DNA of 5,468 bases from Planctomycetota bacterium (GTDB lineage: Bacteria > Planctomycetota > Phycisphaerae > SM23-33 > FEN-1343): assembly GCA_013203365.1 (NCBI GenBank), contig JABMQG010000361.1:1-5468 (forward strand), in the 5' to 3' direction. The notes beneath the pieces were generated by a model that saw nothing but the letters and a program-made list of their open reading frames with translations, did no database searches and was not told where the DNA came from. Positions 1 to 4,096 of the stretch are shown piece by piece; position 1 is the stretch's first letter, and every line of letters starts with the position of its first letter. Position numbers and translations under genes: made by a program.

Positions 1-536
1 ACTCTTGCCGATGCCGTGCAGGAGATCGCAAGCGACAGATCCGCTGAGATCTTCGCACCCCTGACCTCAACGTCGGTGACGTTAGCCACAGCGGCGCTAT
101 AGGTAAACCCCTGCGAGCCGTCGAGCAGTTTCGTACCCTGGAAGCTGGTCTCGGATGCGATACGGTTGATCGAGGCGACGATGCTATCGACCTGAGTCTG
201 GTTGGCGTCGATTTCGTCCTGGGTGAGCCCGCCGGTGCTCGCGGCCGCGGAGACGAGTGACTGCAACTCAGTCAATTTGTCCGAGATCGTAGTCAGGGCG
301 CCCTCGGCGGTGCCGACAATGGCGGAGGCGCGATTTGCACTTGTTATCGCCGCCTGAATAGAAGCCTGGTCGGCCCGAAGGTTTTCGCTGGCGATCAGCC
401 CGGCCGGGTCGTCGGACCCGCGGTTGATTCGGTAGCCCGTGCTCAGTCGCTCCAGCGTCTTGGTAAGCTTAGCGTTGTTGGTGTTAAACAGCCGAGCACC
501 TATCAACGCTGCCATGTTCGTGTTGATCCTTGTCAT
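1..536 (-). CDS. Flagellin, N-terminal part (gene runs off the left edge)
   Basis: This is the structural subunit of the flagellar filament, exported through the flagellar type III apparatus. Translating the minus strand from the ATG at 536-534 gives 178 open codons with no stop before the window edge. Residues 1-50 are the D0/D1 start of flagellin: MTRINTN, then a helix ending in LSTGYRINRGSDDPAGL at about 31-47. This is followed by the ASENLR segment at 49-54, the helical D1 region to about 100, and a second D1 helix at about 105-140 containing SINRIASETSFQGTKLLDG. The region after 141 begins the more variable part. The ASENLR motif and the short linker after KLLDG resemble planctomycetal flagellins (family knowledge). 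The start is fixed by AGGAGG seven bases upstream. A cysteine near residue 173 is unusual, since flagellins are usually cysteine-poor. The C-terminal D1/D0 half lies outside the window. Which flagellin paralogue this is cannot be told. Confidence 0.95.
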   Translation of the reverse strand, partial: MTRINTNMAALIGARLFNTNNAKLTKTLERLSTGYRINRGSDDPAGLIASENLRADQASIQAAITSANRASAIVGTAEGALTTISDKLTELQSLVSAAASTGGLTQDEIDANQTQVDSIVASINRIASETSFQGTKLLDGSQGFTYSAAVANVTDVEVRGAKISADLSLAISCTASAR

Positions 537-538
537 TT

Positions 539-556
539 CAATACCTCCTGGTACTG
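539..556 (-). promoter_or_regulatory. Flagellin ribosome-binding site inside a CsrA-like hairpin
   Basis: Directly before the flagellin ATG the minus strand reads CAGUACC-AGGA-GGUAUUG. The two arms form seven pairs (one G-U) around an AGGA tetraloop. The Shine-Dalgarno AGGAGG (549-544) is half in the loop and half in the stem, so folding would hide it. The 12 bases at 554-543, GUACCAGGAGGU, match the published CsrA selection consensus RUACARGGAUGU at 10 of 12 positions, with GGA in the hairpin loop as CsrA prefers. Another GGA lies upstream at 565-563 and could serve as a second half-site. Control of flagellin translation by CsrA, relieved by FliW, is known for Bacillus hag. Its operation here is inferred; neither csrA nor fliW is in the window. 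Confidence 0.55.
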
Positions 557-659
557 CTTTTTTCCACCTCGCTGAATGCGAGTCTAATGTACGCTCGTTC
601 AGACGATACCAATGTCGTCCCTAGTTTGTTTTCCGCCGGGCATGTCGCCCTGCTGCCGG

Positions 660-693
660 CACACTGCACTGCGGCCCACACTGCAATGCGGCC
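660..693. repeat. Tandem 17-bp direct repeat upstream of flagellin
   Basis: Two adjacent copies, CACACTGCACTGCGGCC (660-676) and CACACTGCAATGCGGCC (677-693), differ at one base. They lie about 125-155 bases upstream of the flagellin ATG. An 11-base exact match to the second copy (ATTGCAGTGTG on the opposite strand, extended by GCCG with one base missing) occurs at 924-938 in inverted orientation. Paired sites of this spacing can be binding sites for a regulator. That role is only inferred, and a small chance duplication is the alternative. Confidence 0.55.
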
Positions 694-711
694 ACGATTC
701 TGATGCAATTG

Positions 712-767
712 CTGAAGCTGGTGCCTTCGAACAAGGCGCAGACCTTGCCCGAAGGCACGAGCCGCAG
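712..767 (-). other. Long stem-loop in the flagellin-murA gap
   Basis: The core is a perfect 9-bp inverted repeat, GTGCCTTCG (721-729) and CGAAGGCAC (750-758). Inside it lies a 5-bp stem (732-736 with 743-747) closed by a six-base loop. Read as minus-strand RNA, the two bases between these stems form G-U pairs (730/749 and 731/748), giving an uninterrupted 16-bp stem. On the plus strand the same positions are A-C mismatches. Three further pairs (717-719 with 760-762) and another three (712-714 with 765-767) extend the base beyond small mismatches. The strand bias suggests the structure works in an RNA transcribed leftward, either a flagellin leader, a murA tail or a separate small RNA. No U-tract follows, so a standard intrinsic terminator is unlikely. 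Confidence 0.55.
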
Positions 768-986
768 TTAGCCTACGGCAAGCCGCAACGCCCTTGGAGC
801 GCAGAGGCCGCGGTCGGGGCCTGGGAACAAAGCATCCTTCAAAGACCGGCGCAGGTGGCATCGAACGTGCAAAGCCCAATGCCAACCGACGCGCAGTTTC
901 CCACTATGTGCAACTACTTCAGTGCCGATTGCAGTGTGACTCAAGCAGCATCGGCGGCCTAAGGTGAACACTTTAGTAAGCAACTT

Positions 987-1012
987 GCATACTTGTTCAA
1001 CTACAAGCATGC
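987..1012 (-). other. Stem-loop 46 bases past the murA stop
   Basis: On the minus strand GCAUGCUUGU (1012-1003) pairs with ACAAGUAUGC (996-987) in a 10-bp stem with one G-U pair, around the loop AGUUGA. The plus strand has a mismatch at the G-U position, so the fold favours the murA transcript. Its place just downstream of murA suggests a 3' end structure or weak terminator, but no U-run follows (the next bases are AAGTTGCTT), so termination is not shown. Confidence 0.4.
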
Positions 1013-1058
1013 TGGACGGAAGTGAACATCGGGCAAGTATTGAGGAGGTTCGGCTGCA

Positions 1059-2321
1059 TCAGTCACTTATGCGGCTGACGTCAGCGCCGAGGGCGGCGAA
1101 ACGCCGCTCGATGCGTTCGTAGCCACGATCGATGTGGTAGACCCGGTTGACAACCGTTTCACCGTCGGCGGCGAGGCCCGCAAGGACAAGCGCCGCTGAG
1201 GCGCGCAGGTCTGACGCCATAACCGGCGCGCCCGCCAGTTTCTTGCAACCGGTGACAATGACGGTGGGCCCCTCCTTGTGAATCTGGGCGCCCATGCGGG
1301 CCAGCTCGGCTACGTGCATGAAGCGATCGGGAAAGATCTTTTCGGTAATTACGCTATTGCCGTCGGCCAGGCAGACCAGGGCCATCAGTTGGGCCTGAAG
1401 GTCGGTGGGGAAACCAGGGTAGGGTTGGGTTGTCGCGTCAACGGGGGCAAGTCGGCGGGCACAGGAAACCTCGACCCCGTCGCCGGCTTTCTCGACGATC
1501 ACATCCATAGCCCTCAGCCGATCCACCACCGCCATCATGTGGTCCAGCCGCACGGGGCTGATGTGCACTTGGCCGTTGGTGATGGCCGCGGCGCACATGA
1601 ACGTTCCGGCCTCGATTCGGTCAGGAATGACGGTGTGCTCGCACCCGCGAAGCGCCTCTACGCCTTCAATGACGACATGAGGGGTGCCGGCGCCGTGGAC
1701 GCGGGCGCCCATGGCGTTGAGAAACGCCGCCAAGTCGGACAGTTCCGGCTCGCAGGCGGCACATTCGATGACGGTGGTTCCGACCGCCAGCGTCGCCGCC
1801 ATCATTATGTTGGCGGTACCTAGGACGGTCGAGCCGAACGGCCCACCCATGAACACTTCGGCGCCCCTCAGGCGTTTGCTTGATGCGATGATATCCCCGC
1901 CGTGCAGTTCGATCTCAGCCCCCATTGCCTTAAGGCCACGCAGGTGCAAGTCGATGGGCCGCGGACCGATTGCACATCCGCCCGGCATTGCCACGCGTGC
2001 ACAGCCACGTTTGGCCAGCAACGGCCCGAGCACGCAGATACTGGCCCGCATCTTGCGAACCAGGTCATACCGGGCGTGAGAACAGCCTTCATCCTCCACC
2101 AGCAGACCCAGCGAGTCGCCCTGCAAGTTGACCGAGACACCAAGCTCGCCCAGCATAAACGACATGGTATCGATATCCGCCAAATGCGGCACACCATGAA
2201 GTGAGCATGCACCTTCCGACAAGATTGCCGCGGCCATGATCGGCAAGCAGGCATTCTTGCTGCCGTTTACTTTCACGGCGCCACTTAGCCGGCGGCCGCC
2301 GTGGATGACGAACTTGTCCAT
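1059..2321 (-). CDS. murA: UDP-N-acetylglucosamine 1-carboxyvinyltransferase (MurA)
   Basis: MurA transfers enolpyruvate from phosphoenolpyruvate to UDP-GlcNAc, the first committed step of peptidoglycan precursor synthesis in the cytoplasm. The 420-residue product is of full family length. Visible active-site features are Lys22-Asn23 in NGSKNA, Arg92 in KMRAS, the catalytic cysteine Cys116 in [14 protein letters not shown], Asp307 in [11 protein letters not shown], and Arg399 in [10 protein letters not shown]. Cysteine, rather than aspartate, at the catalytic position is the form normally inhibited by fosfomycin (family knowledge). The ATG at 2321 is chosen because GGAG lies five bases upstream and because MDKFVIHGG starts like other MurA proteins; a TTG five codons earlier (2336) is in frame but less likely. 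The gene stands alone on its strand, with flagellin more than 500 bases downstream and the zinc-ribbon gene divergent upstream. Nothing about it looks broken. Confidence 0.97.
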   Translation of the reverse strand: MDKFVIHGGRRLSGAVKVNGSKNACLPIMAAAILSEGACSLHGVPHLADIDTMSFMLGELGVSVNLQGDSLGLLVEDEGCSHARYDLVRKMRASICVLGPLLAKRGCARVAMPGGCAIGPRPIDLHLRGLKAMGAEIELHGGDIIASSKRLRGAEVFMGGPFGSTVLGTANIMMAATLAVGTTVIECAACEPELSDLAAFLNAMGARVHGAGTPHVVIEGVEALRGCEHTVIPDRIEAGTFMCAAAITNGQVHISPVRLDHMMAVVDRLRAMDVIVEKAGDGVEVSCARRLAPVDATTQPYPGFPTDLQAQLMALVCLADGNSVITEKIFPDRFMHVAELARMGAQIHKEGPTVIVTGCKKLAGAPVMASDLRASAALVLAGLAADGETVVNRVYHIDRGYERIERRFAALGADVSRISD

Positions 2322-2349
2322 AACCACTCCAGGCAATCAACCCCGACCT

Positions 2350-2395
2350 GGGGTATTTGACATATCATATACCCCGGCGTGGCCCCGAACCACAA
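2350..2395 (-). promoter_or_regulatory. Candidate murA promoter with overlapping inverted repeat
   Basis: A perfect 7-bp inverted repeat, GGGGTAT (2350-2356) and ATACCCC (2369-2375), sits 29-54 bases upstream of the murA ATG. It is an AT-rich island in GC-rich surroundings. On the minus strand a possible -35 TTGTGG (2395-2390) is followed after 18 bases by TATATG (2371-2366), with TATGAT overlapping it. The right arm of the repeat would overlap this -10, as an operator might. The -35 is weak and the regulator is unknown, so this remains a candidate. Confidence 0.35.
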
Positions 2396-2472
2396 GGTCG
2401 AAGTGTGGCCGCAACTGCCCGGACATGGTGGCGTAACCACGGAATTGGCTCAACGGCCAGCCCGCTAACTGC

Positions 2473-2500
2473 TTGCCGATCAAGAACTGAAGCGTATATA
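2473..2500 (+). promoter_or_regulatory. Candidate promoter for the zinc-ribbon gene and perhaps rsmD
   Basis: TTGCCG (2473-2478) and TATATA (2495-2500) are separated by 16 bases; TATAGA at 2497-2502 gives 18 bases. This fits a sigma-70 type promoter firing rightward at about 2507, some 40-60 bases before the zinc-ribbon start. The -10 lies in a short AT-rich stretch. There is no experimental support. Confidence 0.4.
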
Positions 2501-2548
2501 GAAGGTCTAAGTCAAGTTTCCCCGATGAAGTGACGATTTTTGTGGTGA

Positions 2549-2755
2549 ATGAGTTGTGGAGTTGACCTGTTGCCTGAAACGATAAAAATCCGATGCCCAA
2601 ATCTTTGTTGCCGGTCCGTCTTGAGCGTACCGGTCGAGAAGCGGGGCCAATGTGTCCATTGCGAGCAGTGCGGCCAGCCCCTCATCGTCCCGCAGGCCCC
2701 GCAAAACCGCAAGCGCATCCCCAGACCGAACAAAACGTCCGAGGTTGCCCCGTAG
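2549..2755 (+). CDS. Small zinc-ribbon protein, function unknown
   Basis: This encodes a very short basic protein of 68 residues (or 61, see below). Cys16 and Cys21 (CPNLCC, a CX4C knuckle) and Cys38 and Cys41 (CEQC, CX2C followed by GQPLIVP) form a probable zinc-binding ribbon. The spacing and the LSVP...GQ..CxxCGQPLIVP wording are typical of single-ribbon segments frequent in planctomycete proteins (family knowledge). The tail, from about residue 50, is rich in Pro, Arg and Lys and probably disordered. No membrane segment or catalytic domain is present, so nucleic-acid or protein binding is only a guess. Coordinates give the longest version from ATG 2549, which lacks a good ribosome-binding site. 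The TTG at 2570 has GGAG eight bases upstream and would start with PETIKIRCP, so it may be the true start. The gene is divergent from murA and lies 166 bases before rsmD in the same direction. Confidence 0.7.
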   Translation: MSCGVDLLPETIKIRCPNLCCRSVLSVPVEKRGQCVHCEQCGQPLIVPQAPQNRKRIPRPNKTSEVAP

Positions 2756-2833
2756 CGCACACGTTCTGCATCAGGAAACCCCGGTGCTTGACCGCTGCTT
2801 CACAAGTCAGGCGCTTGTCATACAGTCCCTCCC

Positions 2834-2899
2834 CCCGCGCCTCGCCCATCCCACCAAGCACAATTTCACTCGGCCTCGCTTGGGGCGTGTAGGCGCGGG
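2834..2899 (+). promoter_or_regulatory. GC-rich folded leader directly before rsmD
   Basis: The 14 bases CCCGCGCCTCGCCC (2834-2847) can pair fully with GGGCG (2883-2887) plus AGGCGCGGG (2891-2899), with only the bases TGT (2888-2890) bulged. Beyond a seven-base bulge, CAAGC (2855-2859) pairs with GCTTG (2878-2882) around an 18-base loop. The stem ends 22 bases before the rsmD ATG. No U-tract follows, so it does not look like an intrinsic terminator of the zinc-ribbon gene. A structured 5' leader, attenuator or transcript-stabilising element is possible. The 9-bp outer arm is a perfect inverted repeat. Confidence 0.5.
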
Positions 2900-2921
2900 C
2901 AGATCTGGTTATCATGGGTGT

Positions 2922-3557
2922 ATGAGAATAATAGGCGGACAGCACAAGGGACGGCGGTTGCTGGGGCCACGTGGTCTGGACACTCGGCCTATTACCGATC
3001 GGGTGAAGGTATCTTTGTGCGACACCCTTTCGCCTTACCTGGCAGGCGCCGCCGTGGCAGATTTGTTCTGCGGTACGGGCAGTTTGGGGCTGGAGGCCCT
3101 TTCCCGCGGAGCGGCGCACTGCTGGTTCGCCGAGCGGGATCGCTCTGCTGTCGAACTGCTGAAGCGTAATATCGAAAACATGGGAGTTGCCGAAGCCGCG
3201 ACGATCTGGCAGGGCGACATTCTTCATCGATTACCCAGCTGGCTGGCCCAGGTGCCCGCACCGCTAGACGTAGTCTTTCTCGACCCTCCTTACGCGATGA
3301 GTCAGTCGTGGTTTGCCGGCGATCAGCAGCCACAACACGGAGCAGTAAGAGTCTTTGATGCGTTGGCCAATGTGCTGGCGCCGCAAGGCATACTGCTTTT
3401 TCGCACGCACCGGCTTCTGGCGCTGCCCGGTGCGTTGGAATGCCTGGCGCTGTTCAGGCGGAAGGAATACGGGGCCATGGCGTTAAACTTCTTTCAGCGC
3501 GAAACAACATCAGCGGCAGAGCCTAGGTCCTTTGACGGCCGCGGGGTACGGCAATGA
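2922..3557 (+). CDS. rsmD: 16S rRNA (guanine(966)-N2)-methyltransferase (RsmD)
   Basis: RsmD uses S-adenosylmethionine to methylate the exocyclic amine of G966 (E. coli numbering) of 16S rRNA during 30S assembly. The 211-residue product is close to the usual size of about 190-200. It opens with the hallmark MRIIGGQHKGRRLLGP, then TRPITDRVKVSL at 21-32. The SAM-binding motif I is VADLFCGTGSLGLEALSRGA at 45-64, the acidic cofactor residue lies in the ERD region near 71-73, and the catalytic DPPY is at 121-124 after DVVFL. The ATG at 2922 is chosen because the family signature begins exactly there. The frame stays open for 90 codons upstream, but that translation is Ser/Arg/Pro-rich and unlike RsmD. 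The ribosome-binding site is weak (GGG five bases upstream). TATCAT at 2910-2915 would even allow a nearly leaderless transcript. The last 35 bases overlap ilvN on the opposite strand. Confidence 0.93.
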   Translation: MRIIGGQHKGRRLLGPRGLDTRPITDRVKVSLCDTLSPYLAGAAVADLFCGTGSLGLEALSRGAAHCWFAERDRSAVELLKRNIENMGVAEAATIWQGDILHRLPSWLAQVPAPLDVVFLDPPYAMSQSWFAGDQQPQHGAVRVFDALANVLAPQGILLFRTHRLLALPGALECLALFRRKEYGAMALNFFQRETTSAAEPRSFDGRGVRQ

Positions 3558-4020
3558 CGCCGGTGCGCGCCAGTTCCTGGATGCCATAGGGCTTGACCAG
3601 TTCAATGAAGGCTTCCAGCTTGCTTTCCGTACCGGCCAGTTCCACCAGCAAGCTCTCTGTGGCCACGTCGACGACCCGGCCCCTGAAGAGGTTGACCAGT
3701 TCAACTACCTCGCTACGTTTGTCCTGGCAGGCGGAGATGCGAATCAGCATCAGGTCGCGTTCTACGAAGTCAACGTCCTGGAAATCGCGAACCTTCACGA
3801 CCTCGACGACCTTGGCCAGTTGCTTTCGCACCTGCTCGAGCGTGCGCTGGTCGCCGACCACCACGATTGTCATTCGGCTGAGTCGGGGGTCTTCCGTTCG
3901 GCCGGCGACCAACGAGTCAATGTTGAACCCACGTGCGGAGAACATTCCCGCCACATGGGCCAGGACCCCGGGTTGGTTTTGCACTAGGGCCGATATCACG
4001 TGTTTTTCCGTTGTTGGCAT
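3523..4020 (-). CDS. ilvN: Acetolactate synthase small (regulatory) subunit
   Basis: This is the regulatory subunit of acetohydroxyacid synthase. It stimulates the catalytic subunit and confers feedback control by valine or related end products (family knowledge). The 165-residue protein has the usual length. An N-terminal ACT domain spans about residues 6-80: HVISALVQNQPGVLAHVAGM, then ARGFNIDSLVAGRTEDPRLSRMTI. The C-terminal domain runs from about 85 to 160, with RDLMLIRI and the closing ELARTGVIAVPRG. The name ilvH would fit equally well. The ATG at 4020 is set by GGGAG eight bases upstream and by the family start; the open frame continues upstream into unrelated sequence. It lies 76 bases after ilvB on the same strand, so the two are probably one operon. 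No ilvC follows; the next gene, rsmD, converges and overlaps its end. Confidence 0.96.
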   Translation of the reverse strand: MPTTEKHVISALVQNQPGVLAHVAGMFSARGFNIDSLVAGRTEDPRLSRMTIVVVGDQRTLEQVRKQLAKVVEVVKVRDFQDVDFVERDLMLIRISACQDKRSEVVELVNLFRGRVVDVATESLLVELAGTESKLEAFIELVKPYGIQELARTGVIAVPRGRQRT

Positions 4021-4046
4021 CGCTATATCTCCCAAATTCTTCACAA

Positions 4047-4083
4047 GGCGCCGACACGGATGGGAACCCCAGCCGTCAGCGCC
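4047..4083 (-). other. Stem-loop between ilvB and ilvN
   Basis: In the 76-base gap between the two genes, three stacked helices can form: 4047-4051 with 4079-4083 (GGCGC/GCGCC), 4056-4059 with 4073-4076 (ACGG/CCGT), and 4061-4064 with 4068-4071 (TGGG/CCCA) around a three-base loop. They are separated by a 4x2 internal loop and one mismatch. The structure ends 13 bases before the ilvN Shine-Dalgarno (4033-4029). No U-tract follows, so it is more likely a processing, stability or translation-tuning element than a terminator. Confidence 0.45.
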
Positions 4084-4096
4084 CGCGATCGGCCGG

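Larger units (their letters stand above)
557..1058. other. Gene-free gap between flagellin and murA
   Basis: About 500 bases contain no convincing gene. The open frames present (for example 612-962 plus and 885-538 minus) give low-complexity Cys/Arg/Ala-rich translations without family features or good ribosome-binding sites. The gap must hold the flagellin promoter or its transcript leader, but I found no clear sigma-28, sigma-54 or sigma-70 match. It contains a tandem 17-bp repeat (660-693), a long stem-loop (712-767), a 15-base inverted relative of the repeat (924-938) that forms part of a 6-bp inverted repeat GCCGAT/ATCGGC (924-955), and a hairpin close to the murA end (987-1012). Confidence 0.7.

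Noticed and set aside
538..885. 115-codon minus-strand open frame ending at the flagellin start
   Set aside because: The Arg/Pro/Cys-rich translation resembles no family, and it ends inside the flagellin ribosome-binding region. It is most likely chance.
612..962. 116-codon open frame on the plus strand in the flagellin-murA gap
   Set aside because: The translation has no recognisable domain and no good ribosome-binding site. It overlaps a comparable open frame on the minus strand and covers the stem-loop and repeats. In GC-rich DNA such frames arise by chance.
2357..2362. TTGACA as a plus-strand -35 element
   Set aside because: The bases 16-18 downstream (TGGCCC region) are not a -10, and no plus-strand gene begins nearby. 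The hexamer lies in the centre of the murA-side inverted repeat.
2337..2600. 87-codon minus-strand open frame just before murA
   Set aside because: It has no family features, and it covers the candidate promoters on both strands. Its end next to the murA start is probably coincidental.
2652..2921. Possible 90-residue N-terminal extension of RsmD
   Set aside because: RsmD homologues begin at MRIIGG (2922). The extension is Ser/Arg/Pro-rich, overlaps the zinc-ribbon gene in another frame and runs through the GC-rich hairpin.
3538..3554. GCCG/CGGC inverted repeat in the rsmD-ilvN overlap as a two-way terminator
   Set aside because: There are only four pairs and no U-tract on either side; it lies within two coding sequences and is expected by chance at this GC content.
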